This document shows positions 33,459 through 42,225 of a stretch of 64,000 bases of DNA, piece by piece. The notes beneath the pieces were generated by a model. That model was not told where the DNA came from. It saw only the letters and a program-made list of their open reading frames with translations, and ran no database searches. The stretch covers positions 1-64,000 of the forward strand of contig NZ_BBXD01000020.1 of the NCBI RefSeq assembly GCF_001570545.1, written 5' to 3'. Position 1 is the first letter of the stretch; each line of letters begins with the position of its first letter. The DNA is from Herbidospora mongoliensis. Lineage in GTDB: Bacteria; Actinomycetota; Actinomycetes; Streptosporangiales; Streptosporangiaceae. A program made the position numbers and the translations under genes.

Positions 33459-34733
33459 TTACACCAACTGGTCCTCCCGGTCCCGTTCGTCGGTCGGTTC
33501 GAGGCGCGCGGGCAGCGCGAGCTGGTAGAGGGGCATGGCCGCCGCCGTGGTGATGACGGCCACCAGGACGAGCATGGCGAACACCTCCTGGCCGATCATG
33601 CCGTGGGTGAGGCCGATGTTGATGAAGATGAGGATCATCAGGCCCCGGGCGTTCATCAGCGCGCCGACGGCGTACGACTCGCGCCACGAGAAGCCCATGG
33701 CGCGCATCGACAGGGCGCAGCCGAGGTACTTGCCGACGAAGCCGGACCCCAGGATCAGCACGAACGCCAGCAGCATGGCGCCGCCCGCGATGCCGTCGAG
33801 ATGGGTGTTGAGGCCGGAGAAGGTGAAGAAGATCGGCAGCAGGAGGGTGGTGACGACCTCCATCATGCGGCCGTGGAGGGCCTCCCTGAAGGCGGGGTCG
33901 CGGGGCATGGCCAGACCGGCGATGAAGCCGCCGAACACGGCGTAGACGCCGATCCAGTCGGTCAGCCAGCCGCCGGTCAGCGGGACGAGCACGGCGATGT
34001 ACATCATCGCGGGGGTGAAGACGCCCGTCCGGGCGAAGCGGGCGCCGAGGGGACGCAGCAGCGGGGCGACGAGTTTGAGCATGACCACGGCGAACAGGGC
34101 GGTCAGCGCTATCGTGCGGACGGCGCCGCCGGTCCCGGTGCCGAGGTGGAGGGCGGTCAGCACGGCCAGCAGGCACCATGCCACGGCGTCGTCGACCGAG
34201 GCGGCGACCAGGGTGATCCGGCCGAGCGGGGAGTTCTGCAGGCGGCGCTCGTACAGGATGCGGGCCAGCATCGGGAACGCGGTCAGCGACAGGGCGCCGC
34301 CCAGGAACAGGGCGAACTCGAAGCGGCTGACCTCGCCGCCCGACAGGCTTCCGTACAGGAGGAGACCGACGCCGAAGCCGAGCGCCAGCGACGGCACGAA
34401 GCCCGACAGGGCCAGCACCCCGGCCCGCCGCACCTGACCGGGGCTGCTGGCGCTGTGGTCGAGGCCCGCCCCAACCAGGAACATGTAGAGGGTCAGTCCG
34501 ATGGTGCTCAGGACGTACAGGATGGGCTTGATCTCGGCCGGGAACAGGGTCTGCTGCGCGGCCGGGAACAACCAGCCGAACAGGGTCGGGCCGAGCAGCA
34601 CGCCCGCGACCATCTCTCCCAGCACCCTCGGCTGGCGCACCATCAGCGCCAGCCGGCCGCACAGGGCGGAGGCGGCGAGGATGACGACCAGGGCGGGCAG
34701 CACCTTGAGCACGAGTTCGAGGTTGGCGTCCAA
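33459..34733 (-). CDS. CPA2-family cation/proton antiporter
   Basis: A 424-residue membrane protein with about twelve helices. The N-terminal signature LGEMVAGVLLGPTLFGWLFP and the SVDDAVAWCLLAVLTAL block (transport Asp pair in helix 5) are the CPA2 hallmarks. GGFIAGLAMPRD and LMNARGLMILIFINIGL also fit. There is no TrkA-N domain. It exchanges Na+ or K+ for protons. It lies between the two-component pair and the P450 gene, five bases downstream of the latter, so it may be co-transcribed with the biosynthetic arm. A related function in export is unproven. Confidence 0.9.
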   Translation of the reverse strand: MDANLELVLKVLPALVVILAASALCGRLALMVRQPRVLGEMVAGVLLGPTLFGWLFPAAQQTLFPAEIKPILYVLSTIGLTLYMFLVGAGLDHSASSPGQVRRAGVLALSGFVPSLALGFGVGLLLYGSLSGGEVSRFEFALFLGGALSLTAFPMLARILYERRLQNSPLGRITLVAASVDDAVAWCLLAVLTALHLGTGTGGAVRTIALTALFAVVMLKLVAPLLRPLGARFARTGVFTPAMMYIAVLVPLTGGWLTDWIGVYAVFGGFIAGLAMPRDPAFREALHGRMMEVVTTLLLPIFFTFSGLNTHLDGIAGGAMLLAFVLILGSGFVGKYLGCALSMRAMGFSWRESYAVGALMNARGLMILIFINIGLTHGMIGQEVFAMLVLVAVITTAAAMPLYQLALPARLEPTDERDREDQLV

Positions 34734-34737
34734 GTGA

Positions 34738-36015
34738 TCACCTGTCTCCGAAGTGGCGGGCGCAGAGGGCCTGCCGGCGGGCGTCCCAGACCATGTATCC
34801 GCCGAGCACGAGCTGGACGAGACTGCGCCAGACGTCCTCCCAGCGGTCGCGCAGCCGCATGACGCGGGTCCGCCAGGCGGGCGGGCGGGTGCCGGCGGGG
34901 GTCAGCAGGCAGGGTCCCCGGTTCGGCAGCGAGCGGGTGTGCCGGGCCGTCGAGGTGAGCTGCCACGTCCGCAGCAGCTCACGGAAGACGGCGCGCAGCG
35001 CGATCGGGGCGACCCGCCAGGCCGGGCAGGGCCGGTTGGCGGCGATGCCGAACGGGATGTGGTTGAGGTCGCGCACGCCGTGTTCGAACCGCGACGCGTC
35101 GAACCGGTCGGGGTCGGGGAATCCGGCCCGGTGGAAGTCGGGGTAGCTGAAGCAGAGCACCGACCCTTCCGGGATGTCCGGCATGTCTCCCCGGGTGATG
35201 CGGTGGGCGACACCGAACAGCGGATAGAGCCGGAAGGTCTCGTTGATCACCTGGTCGAGGAAGCGGTCGTCCCCGGTACGGGCGGCGGCCTGCACCTCCG
35301 GGCGGTGCGCGAGCACCATGCCGATGTGCGCGGTCGCCTCGGCCATCTGGACCACGGCCGTGTTGAAGAACACACCCTGCAGATAGAGCGCCTGCTCGCG
35401 GGGGGTGAGCCCCTCCGGCAGCGGCCGGCGGACCCCGTCGAGCCGTGACTCCAGATAGTCGGTGAGCCGGTCGCGGCGGTCCATGTGCCGCAGGCCGGTG
35501 CACTTGAGCGCGGTGACGACGTCGTCGGCGTTGCCTGCGATGAGGTCGCGGGCCTCCGGCGGGCACTCGGTCCCGAAGACGAGCCCGTAGGAGAACTCGG
35601 CCCAGATCGGCATGGCCAGGTCGCGCAGCCGATAGGTGGCCTCGGCCCGGCGGGCGCAGCGCGCGGCCAGTTGCTCGACCTCGGTCTTCGACACGGCGAG
35701 GAACCCCCGGGTCGCCGCGGCGACGGCGTCGTAGCGTTCCCCGGGTTCGAGGTGCTCCTGGTGCAGGTCGGCGCCGGGAGACAGCCAGTACCAGAACAGA
35801 TCCGACAGCACCGCGCCCTGGCTGCGCCCGGACGCCGCCGGATGCGAGTAGACCTCCCGGAACCGCTCGACCGGCACCTGCGGCCCCGGCACGGCGATCG
35901 CCTCCTGGCCGTTGACCCGCTCGAACACCAGCAGCCGCAGCGCCACGATCCGGCCGGGCAGCCACCACGGCAGCGTCGCGAACACGACGGCGGCGACCAG
36001 CGCGAGCGTCAGCAT
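34738..36015 (-). CDS. Cytochrome P450, membrane-anchored
   Basis: A 425-residue P450. An N-terminal hydrophobic anchor (LTLALVAAVVFATLPWWLPG) is unusual for bacterial P450s. The ExxR motif is NETFRLYPLFGVAHRIT and the haem loop is PFGIAANRPCPAWRVAP, with the Cys ligand present but Ala where most P450s have Gly two residues later. The I-helix Thr region is hard to place. ATG at 36015, overlapping the hydroxy-acid oxidase gene by seven bases. Likely hydroxylates or oxidises the lipid made by this cluster; redox partner not visible. Confidence 0.8.
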   Translation of the reverse strand: MLTLALVAAVVFATLPWWLPGRIVALRLLVFERVNGQEAIAVPGPQVPVERFREVYSHPAASGRSQGAVLSDLFWYWLSPGADLHQEHLEPGERYDAVAAATRGFLAVSKTEVEQLAARCARRAEATYRLRDLAMPIWAEFSYGLVFGTECPPEARDLIAGNADDVVTALKCTGLRHMDRRDRLTDYLESRLDGVRRPLPEGLTPREQALYLQGVFFNTAVVQMAEATAHIGMVLAHRPEVQAAARTGDDRFLDQVINETFRLYPLFGVAHRITRGDMPDIPEGSVLCFSYPDFHRAGFPDPDRFDASRFEHGVRDLNHIPFGIAANRPCPAWRVAPIALRAVFRELLRTWQLTSTARHTRSLPNRGPCLLTPAGTRPPAWRTRVMRLRDRWEDVWRSLVQLVLGGYMVWDARRQALCARHFGDR

Positions 36016-37022
36016 CGCCGCACCACGCTCGGGTCGAGCGGGCTCCCTGTGAGGGCCATCGCGATCTCGATCTCGGTACGGAACCAGCGCAGCACCTCGC
36101 GCACGCCCGCCTCCCCGTCGGCGGCCAGCGCCCAGAGGATCGGCCGTCCGAGGAGCACCGCCTGCGCGCCCAGGGCGAGCGCGGCGACCACGTCGGTGCC
36201 CCGCCGGATCCCGCCGTCGAGGGTGACCGGCACGGCTCCGACCAGCGCGTCGACGATGCCGGGGAGCAGGTCGACCGCGGCCGCCGTCCGGTCGAGCTGA
36301 CGCCCGCCGTGGTTGGAGACCATGATCAGGGCCGCCCCGTGCCCGGCCGCGAGCCGCGCGTCGGCCGGATGGGTGACGCCCTTGACCGCCAGCGGCATGT
36401 CGGTGACCTCCCGCAGCCGGTCGAGATGCCCCCACGAGATCTCCGGAGAGAACTCGATCGGCCGCACCGTCTCGCCGTCGCGGAGGTTCTCGCAGGCCAG
36501 CCCCTCGGGCAGCTCGCGGAACCCGTTGTGCAGGTCACGGGGCCGGGTGCCGAACACGGGCGAGTCGGCGGTGACCACCAGCGCCCGGCAGCCCGCCTTC
36601 TCCGCCCTGGCCACGATGCGCTCGGTGAAGGCCATGTCGGGCTGCACGTAGAGCTGGAACCAGAGGTCGGCCCCGGTGTCGGCGAGGGCCTCGATCGGGG
36701 TCGTCGAGGCCATGCTGACGATCATGACCGTCTCCTCGGCGGCGGCGGCCCGCGCGGTGGCGAGTTCCCCGTCCGGGCAGGCCAGCCGGTGGAAGGCGGT
36801 GGGGGCGATCAGCAGCGGCAGCGAGGCGCGGCAGCCGAGCAGGGTCACCGCCGGATCGGGCGCCGAGCCGGACAGCACGCGCGGGGCCAGGCGCAACCGC
36901 GCGAACGCGGCCTCGTTCTCGGTGACCGTGCTCTCGTCGCCCGCCCCTCCGGCGAAGTAGTCGTAGTGCGCCTTCGGCAGGCGCTCCCGTGCCGCCGCCT
37001 CGAAGCGCGCCAGCGGGGACAT
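36009..37022 (-). CDS. FMN-dependent alpha-hydroxy-acid oxidase/dehydrogenase
   Basis: A 337-residue enzyme of the glycolate oxidase/lactate dehydrogenase family. N-terminal YDYFAGGAGDESTVTENEAA and the PLLIAPTAFHRLACPDGE block, the Tyr in LWFQLYVQPD, the catalytic His in VSNHGGRQLDRTA, and the phosphate-binding LDGGIRRGTDVVAALALGA are all present. It oxidises a 2-hydroxy acid to a 2-oxo acid using FMN. It overlaps both neighbours (TGATG with the FAD monooxygenase, seven bases with the P450). In this cluster it may oxidise a 2-hydroxy fatty acid made by one of the oxygenases. Confidence 0.9.
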   Translation of the reverse strand: MSPLARFEAAARERLPKAHYDYFAGGAGDESTVTENEAAFARLRLAPRVLSGSAPDPAVTLLGCRASLPLLIAPTAFHRLACPDGELATARAAAAEETVMIVSMASTTPIEALADTGADLWFQLYVQPDMAFTERIVARAEKAGCRALVVTADSPVFGTRPRDLHNGFRELPEGLACENLRDGETVRPIEFSPEISWGHLDRLREVTDMPLAVKGVTHPADARLAAGHGAALIMVSNHGGRQLDRTAAAVDLLPGIVDALVGAVPVTLDGGIRRGTDVVAALALGAQAVLLGRPILWALAADGEAGVREVLRWFRTEIEIAMALTGSPLDPSVVRRC

Positions 37023-38542
37023 CAGACCCGCCGGGCGAAGAAGGCCCGGAGAGGTTCCAGGTGGACGTCAGGGGAGGTCCACTCGTTCTCCAGGTTCTCC
37101 GTCACGTGGTGGACGGACGTCTCCCCGTCGGGGCCGTGGTGGCGGACGACCGGGTGGAGATAGTGGCCCTCGTCGGCGCGTTCGGCGTCGCTCTGGCGGA
37201 TGCGGCCGACGGTCACGTCGAAGGGGTCGGCCTTGTCGTGGTCGGGGCCGTACTCCAGGGTGATCGTGACGTGGGAATCGGCATCGATCGGCAGGTCGAT
37301 CGGGCGTTCCTCCAGGTAGCGGGCGCCGCCCCGGCCGTCGAGGGCGATGACGTCGGCGATCACGCCGAACTGCTGCCAGAGCGCCGAGCTGCGGTTGACC
37401 CGGTCGAGGACCGCCTGGGCCATGGCCTTCGGGTCGGCGCCGATCTCCCTGGCGGGCCAGGGGGTGCCGTGGTGGCGCTCCTCCAGGATCCGGTGGAGGG
37501 CACGGGAGCCGTACCGGAAGCCGTGGATGAAGCCGCTGGTGCCGCGCTTGAAGTCGCGCGACTGGGTGATCGTGCCGGCGAAGTACATGCCGGGGACGTT
37601 GACCGACTCGTAGGCCGGGGTCAGCTCGGGGAAGCGGCCGCTGAAGTGGAGGTCGGGGCGGCAGGTGTCGTCGAAGACGCCGGTGTCGAAGCGGAAGCCG
37701 GCGCAGACGATGACGCGGTCGTAGGGGATGTCCTTGGTCACCTCGTCGGCCCGGATGAAGGCGACGGTGACGCGGTAGGTGCCGTCGTCGCGGCGCTCGA
37801 TGTTCCTGATCTCGCCGTCGAGCAGGGCGTTCTGGGACTTGAGCTGGTAGGTGTCGAGGAAGTTGTTGTTGACCGCGCGCAGGTGGCCGACGTAGTGGGT
37901 GCGCCAGGCCATCTTGATCGAGTGCGGACCGGCGACGTGGACGACGGCGGCGGTCGCGACCAGGTTGTCGGCGGTCTCGAACGCCGAGTTGCCCTTGCCG
38001 ATGATGAGCACCCGCCGGTCGATGAAGTCCTCGGGGTCGACGGAGACCTCGCCGTACTGCTCGGCGTGTTCGATGCCCGGGATGTTCGGGATGTTCTCCC
38101 GGCTCACGCCGGTGGCGACGATCAGTCGCCTGGCCTCGCGCACCACCCCGTGGCCGTCGGTGACGGTGAAGCCCTCGGAAATTCTGGTGACGGTCTCGGC
38201 GCGGGCGCCGTACACGACATCGAGGCCGGTCGCGTAGTCGGCGAGGTAGCGCACCATGTCCTCGGCCGTGGGGAAGTAGCGGTCGCTGTAGCGGGTGAAC
38301 AGCAGCTCCGGGTCGTCGGAGAGCAGGCTGTTCCAGTCCATGCGGAGGTTCAGTTCGGGGTCGTCGGTGCCGTTGTACTTCTTGTTGATCGAGATGAGGG
38401 TCCGGTGGCGGGGGAAGGTGGCGAAGAACGTGCCCGGTGCCGGGCCCGCCTCCATGATCGTGTACGACCTTCCGGCCGCCCCCAGAGACCTTCCCATCTG
38501 CAGACCGGCCGGTCCCGCGCCGATCACCAGGTAATCCAGCAT
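37022..38542 (-). CDS. FAD-dependent monooxygenase
   Basis: A 506-residue flavoprotein. The FAD site is VIGAGPAGLQMGRSLGAAG and the NAD(P)H site is VLIIGKGNSAFETADNL. NVPGMYFAGTITQSRDF is the second FAD block. It resembles flavin monooxygenases that oxidise amines, sulfides or carbonyls (FOXRED2/FMO/Baeyer-Villiger relatives). The C-terminal ~100 residues are an extra beta-rich region (IDADSHVTITLEYGPDHDK). It lies 24 bases after the acyl-AMP ligase and overlaps the FMN oxidase, so it is part of the same operon. Confidence 0.85.
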   Translation of the reverse strand: MLDYLVIGAGPAGLQMGRSLGAAGRSYTIMEAGPAPGTFFATFPRHRTLISINKKYNGTDDPELNLRMDWNSLLSDDPELLFTRYSDRYFPTAEDMVRYLADYATGLDVVYGARAETVTRISEGFTVTDGHGVVREARRLIVATGVSRENIPNIPGIEHAEQYGEVSVDPEDFIDRRVLIIGKGNSAFETADNLVATAAVVHVAGPHSIKMAWRTHYVGHLRAVNNNFLDTYQLKSQNALLDGEIRNIERRDDGTYRVTVAFIRADEVTKDIPYDRVIVCAGFRFDTGVFDDTCRPDLHFSGRFPELTPAYESVNVPGMYFAGTITQSRDFKRGTSGFIHGFRYGSRALHRILEERHHGTPWPAREIGADPKAMAQAVLDRVNRSSALWQQFGVIADVIALDGRGGARYLEERPIDLPIDADSHVTITLEYGPDHDKADPFDVTVGRIRQSDAERADEGHYLHPVVRHHGPDGETSVHHVTENLENEWTSPDVHLEPLRAFFARRV

Positions 38543-38566
38543 GCCCCCAGTGTTGGCGGGCGATTC

Positions 38567-39916
38567 TCAGAGAATGGTCAGAGCCAGTAGTGCCCGCTTG
38601 TCAGGTTTGCCCGATTCGGCCATCGGGACCTGGTCGATGACCGTGATGGTCGCCGGGACGTGGTCGGCCCCGAGCTCCTCCCGCACGTGCGCCTTCAGGC
38701 CCTCAATGTCGGGGTTCGCGCCGACGACGAACGCGTGGGCGGCCTCACCGGTGGACCGGTCGGGGGCGCCGACGACGTAGGCCTCCTCGACGCCGGGGTG
38801 GGACTCCAGGACGCGTTCGATGGGACCCAGGTAGACGACCATGGCGTTGACCATGACCGCCTCGCGGGAGCGGCCGACGATGTGGACGTATCCGTCGTCG
38901 TCCACGTGGCCGAGGTCCCGGGTCCTGAACCAGCCGTCGAGGAACGGGTCCTCGTCGGCGTTCCAGTACCCCCTCATCTGGTACGGGCTGGACACCAGCA
39001 GTTCCCCCTCGTGCGACCTGACCCGCACCCCCGGATGGGGACGGCCGACCGTGTCGCCCTTCGCGGCCAGTTCCTCCGGGGGGAGCACGGAGATCGACCC
39101 GGCCTCGGTGGCGCCGTAACCGTGGTAGACGATCGGGCCGAGCAGCCGGGTCGCCTGCTCCAGCCTCGTGGCGGAGATCGGGGAACCGGACACCATCAGG
39201 GCGCGCATGTCGGGCAGCCGGGTCTCGGTGTCGATGATCTGGGTCAGCCTCGGCACGGTGATGATCGCGCCGGTGATGCGCAGGTCCTGGTACACGGCGG
39301 GGAAGTCCGGTTTCTCCGGGATGACGCAGACGCCGCCGTTTAGCATCGCGAGGGCGAGGAAGTCGACCACGACCATGCTGGCCAGGGTGCCGAACAGGAG
39401 ATAGCGCTCGAATTCGCCGGCCAGCCTCCGGGCGACGGGGGACCAGTTGGCCGGCTGCCAGGACCAGTGGGCGTCCAGTGCCCCATATGTGATGGCGCAG
39501 CCCTTCGGGCGGCCGGTGCTGCCGCTGGTGAAGACCAGCAGGGCCACGTCGTCGGGGCGGCCCATCGGGTCGGGGTGCCATTCCTCGCCGTCGGCCGGGA
39601 TGCCCTCGTCGTCGATGACGTGGTCGATGTCCATGGCCAGGACGTGGTCGAGTTGCGGCTTGGAGTAGCCCGGCCGGACGCCGACCACCCGGCAGCCCAG
39701 GACGTGGGCGGCCATCTGGACGGCGAACGCCTCGGGGGTGACCGACGTGCGGAACGCGATGGCCTTCCCCTGGAGGCCCATGGCGTGCAGGGCGCCGGTC
39801 ATCCGGCCGATCATGGAATGCAGTTCGGCGCGGGTGACGACACGCGGGCCGTGCTCGAAGACCGGCCGGTCGGGTTCGGTTCGCAGGAGGGCCGTCAGCG
39901 GCTCGGGGAAGACCAT
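38567..39916 (-). CDS. AMP-dependent acyl-CoA/acyl-ACP ligase
   Basis: A 449-residue ANL-superfamily adenylating enzyme. The P-loop LVFTSGSTGRPKGCAITY, the GYGATEAGS motif, the RTRDLGHVDDDGYVHIVGRS hinge and the C-terminal catalytic Lys in ESGKPDKRALL are all present. It activates a carboxylic acid as an acyl adenylate and transfers it to CoA or an ACP. It is compact (lacking extra loops) and leads the four-gene oxidative arm. Because the cluster has an ACP domain on the KR protein, it could load a fatty acid there. Confidence 0.88.
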   Translation of the reverse strand: MVFPEPLTALLRTEPDRPVFEHGPRVVTRAELHSMIGRMTGALHAMGLQGKAIAFRTSVTPEAFAVQMAAHVLGCRVVGVRPGYSKPQLDHVLAMDIDHVIDDEGIPADGEEWHPDPMGRPDDVALLVFTSGSTGRPKGCAITYGALDAHWSWQPANWSPVARRLAGEFERYLLFGTLASMVVVDFLALAMLNGGVCVIPEKPDFPAVYQDLRITGAIITVPRLTQIIDTETRLPDMRALMVSGSPISATRLEQATRLLGPIVYHGYGATEAGSISVLPPEELAAKGDTVGRPHPGVRVRSHEGELLVSSPYQMRGYWNADEDPFLDGWFRTRDLGHVDDDGYVHIVGRSREAVMVNAMVVYLGPIERVLESHPGVEEAYVVGAPDRSTGEAAHAFVVGANPDIEGLKAHVREELGADHVPATITVIDQVPMAESGKPDKRALLALTIL

Positions 39917-40012
39917 CGCGTTCTCCTTCGGGACTGCCTCTGGGAAATCGGCGGCGATCGCGATACAACCACCGTGACATCAGAGCCGGATCAGATCGGC
40001 CGGAGGCGACTC

Positions 40013-40702
40013 ATGGACGTGATCGGCGCGGGGTTCGGAAGAACCGGGACCAGATCTCTGAAGGCGGCCCTTGAGGTGCTGGGATTCGACCCCTGCCACC
40101 ACATGGCCGACGTCATCGCCGAGCCGCGCCGGGTGCGGCAGTGGCTCGACGTGGGCGAGGGGCGTTCATCCGACTGGAACACGATCTTCCAGGGGTTCCG
40201 CTCGGCGGTGGACTTCCCGGCCTCCTCCTACTGGCGGGAACTGGCCGCCCACTATCCCGAGGCGAAGGTCGTCCTGACCGTGCGCGACCCGGATCGCTGG
40301 TACGACAGCGCCCGGGACACCATCTTCCGGCGCGCGATCGAGGCGTCTGTTCCCCGGCCGTGGTGGCGGCGGCTGGTGACCTGGCTGATCACCCGCCGGG
40401 TGCCCGATTTCGCGCTGCTCCCGCGCATGGTGAACGCGACGGTCAACGACCGGCTGTTCGACGGCCGGGTGGGCGACCGCGACCACTGCGTCGAGGTGTT
40501 CCGGCGCCACGTCGAGGAGGTCAGGGCGGCCATCCCGGCGGAGCGCCTGCTGGTGTTCGAGTGCCGCGAGGGCTGGGAGCCGCTGTGCGCCTTCCTCGGC
40601 GTGCCGGTCCCCGACGAGCCGTTCCCTCGGGTCAACGAGCGCGCGGAGTTCCACCGGAAGCGTCCCGGCCGGGCGCTGAGACTGATCGTCCTGGGCCGCT
40701 GA
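40013..40702 (+). CDS. Sulfotransferase-family protein, copy B
   Basis: A 229-residue paralogue of the protein at 22292-22981, the same length and collinear throughout: GAGFGRTGTRSLKAAL, VVLTVRDPDRWYDSA, DRDHCVEVFRRHVEEVRA and LLVFECREGWEPLCAFLGV. The ATG at 40013 follows CGGAGG by six bases. It is transcribed against the two lipid-cluster arms and lies in the gap between them, starting 96 bases from the ligase start. A role in sulfating the product is possible but not shown. Confidence 0.85.
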   Translation: MDVIGAGFGRTGTRSLKAALEVLGFDPCHHMADVIAEPRRVRQWLDVGEGRSSDWNTIFQGFRSAVDFPASSYWRELAAHYPEAKVVLTVRDPDRWYDSARDTIFRRAIEASVPRPWWRRLVTWLITRRVPDFALLPRMVNATVNDRLFDGRVGDRDHCVEVFRRHVEEVRAAIPAERLLVFECREGWEPLCAFLGVPVPDEPFPRVNERAEFHRKRPGRALRLIVLGR

Positions 40703-40711
40703 CGACCGGCC

Positions 40712-41308
40712 TCAGGCCGGGACCGCGGACTCGGGAACGTCCCGGGTCCGGCGGACCAGGACGTAGTCGTCCACGTAGGCGTCGGCGAGTTCTCCCGTCT
40801 CCGGGTCGAGGAGCCAGGGCATGGCGAGGCGTCTGGGGACCGCCAGCGGCGTGGTGAACGGCACGTAGGTGCCGAAGACGTGGTCCCACACGGTCGAGGT
40901 GACGCCGAAATTGCGTCTCGGGGTGTGGAAGTGGTGCTGGACGTGCTGCAGGCGCAGCCACCGTCCGTAGGCGGTGCGGGGGGCTTTCATGTGGATGATG
41001 CGGTGGACCGATTCGTAGACGACGTACATGAGGCCCAGGCCGACGGGGAAGGCCGTGGCGGCCTCGAAGTCGCCGAGGGCCAGCCGCAGGACCGCGACGC
41101 CGACGCCGATGACGAAGGCGACGCCGAGGAGTTTGCGTGGCCAGCCGACCATGTGGGTCGGGTCGGCGTGGTGGAGCGCGTGCTCCTTGGCGAAGGAGTT
41201 GCGCAGTTTGCGGGTGTGGAAGAGCTGCCCGTGCAGGAGCCACTCCAGGAAGGTCCAGGTGAGGGCTCCCGCGACGAAATTCGCCAGCAGTGCCAATAGT
41301 GTGGTCAT
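40712..41308 (-). CDS. Fatty acid hydroxylase/sterol desaturase-family enzyme
   Basis: A 198-residue integral membrane di-iron enzyme. Histidine boxes: HGQLFH, HALHH, HRIIH and QHVQHHFHTP, in the order and spacing of the family. Hydrophobic helices lie at ~5-25 and ~60-100. It inserts hydroxyl groups or double bonds into long acyl chains or carotenoid/sterol-like lipids at the membrane. It is the last gene of the KAS operon, five bases after the PAP2 gene. Confidence 0.88.
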   Translation of the reverse strand: MTTLLALLANFVAGALTWTFLEWLLHGQLFHTRKLRNSFAKEHALHHADPTHMVGWPRKLLGVAFVIGVGVAVLRLALGDFEAATAFPVGLGLMYVVYESVHRIIHMKAPRTAYGRWLRLQHVQHHFHTPRRNFGVTSTVWDHVFGTYVPFTTPLAVPRRLAMPWLLDPETGELADAYVDDYVLVRRTRDVPESAVPA

Positions 41309-41313
41309 CTTTG

Positions 41314-42225
41314 TTACCCCGCCTTCTCCAGGACCTGGTCGGTGTTTCCCGGCAGCCGATCGGCCGGGCGGTTGAGTTTCATGGCGACCAAAGAGTAGAC
41401 ACCGGCGGCGAAAACCATTCCGGTCAGTCCGTCGACGATGTAATGGTGATTCAGATAGACCGATGCCAAGGTGACCAACGCCCAATACGTGACCGCGACG
41501 ACGCGCAGTGAACGGAATCTGAAGGCGAACAGGACGGCCAGGAACGTCAGCCCGACGTGCAGCGAAGGGCAGGCGCCGAAGATGTTCACGGCGTTGGGGT
41601 AGCTGTTGGAGAACCAGGGGATGCCCACGAGTTCGTCGAACCGGGCCGCGCCCGACGCCTCGCCCGGTGCCGTGAGGACGGCGGGCCCGACGCCGTAGTG
41701 ATCGACATACCAGGGCGCCGGTGCCGGAAAGGCCAGGTGGGCGACGTAGCCCGCGAGATGGAGCCAGAGCATCGCCCACGTCACCAGTTGCGCGTCGGCC
41801 CTGCGTCGGCCGAAGCGCCACCAGGCCGCCAAGAGCAGGAATATGGGATAGAACCCCAAATAGGCCAGGCCGCAGAGCAGGTCCAGCAATGGCAGTGTGT
41901 GCGTCTGGAACCAGGCCGCCGGCGTTATCTCGCCCGCCGGTGTGGCGATGCCGAACCACGCGAGTTCCCAGTCGCGTAGCTCGCCCACATAAACGGTTCT
42001 GGGAAAGAACCTCGGCACGAAGAAACCGTGGATGTCGTAGGCGGCGACCAGGAGAATGGCGGGAAGAAGGAAACTGGCGACCGGTCGCCATCGCTCCAGC
42101 ATGGCAATGGTGAATACGCCCACACAGACGAAAATCACGCGCGAAACGGTGATGCCGTCGACAGCGGCGTGAACCCCCAGGAACGCGCCCGCGGCCACTA
42201 CGGCGACGGCCGTTCTGAGGAACAT
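41314..42225 (-). CDS. PAP2-superfamily membrane phosphatase (AUR1-like)
   Basis: A 303-residue membrane protein with about seven helices. The PAP2 motifs are GACPSLHVG (C2) and YLNHHYIVDGLTG (C3), containing the catalytic His residues. The arrangement resembles inositol phosphorylceramide synthase/AUR1-type transferases rather than small PgpB phosphatases. It may dephosphorylate a lipid phosphate or move a phospho-head group to the cluster's product. Start overlaps the KAS stop (TGATG). Confidence 0.85.
   Translation of the reverse strand: MFLRTAVAVVAAGAFLGVHAAVDGITVSRVIFVCVGVFTIAMLERWRPVASFLLPAILLVAAYDIHGFFVPRFFPRTVYVGELRDWELAWFGIATPAGEITPAAWFQTHTLPLLDLLCGLAYLGFYPIFLLLAAWWRFGRRRADAQLVTWAMLWLHLAGYVAHLAFPAPAPWYVDHYGVGPAVLTAPGEASGAARFDELVGIPWFSNSYPNAVNIFGACPSLHVGLTFLAVLFAFRFRSLRVVAVTYWALVTLASVYLNHHYIVDGLTGMVFAAGVYSLVAMKLNRPADRLPGNTDQVLEKAG

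Noticed and set aside
36989-38590. A 533-codon plus-strand frame opposite the FAD monooxygenase
   Set aside because: It is Val/Gly/Asp-rich shadow sequence without a family; the minus strand shows the FAD and NAD(P)H motifs.
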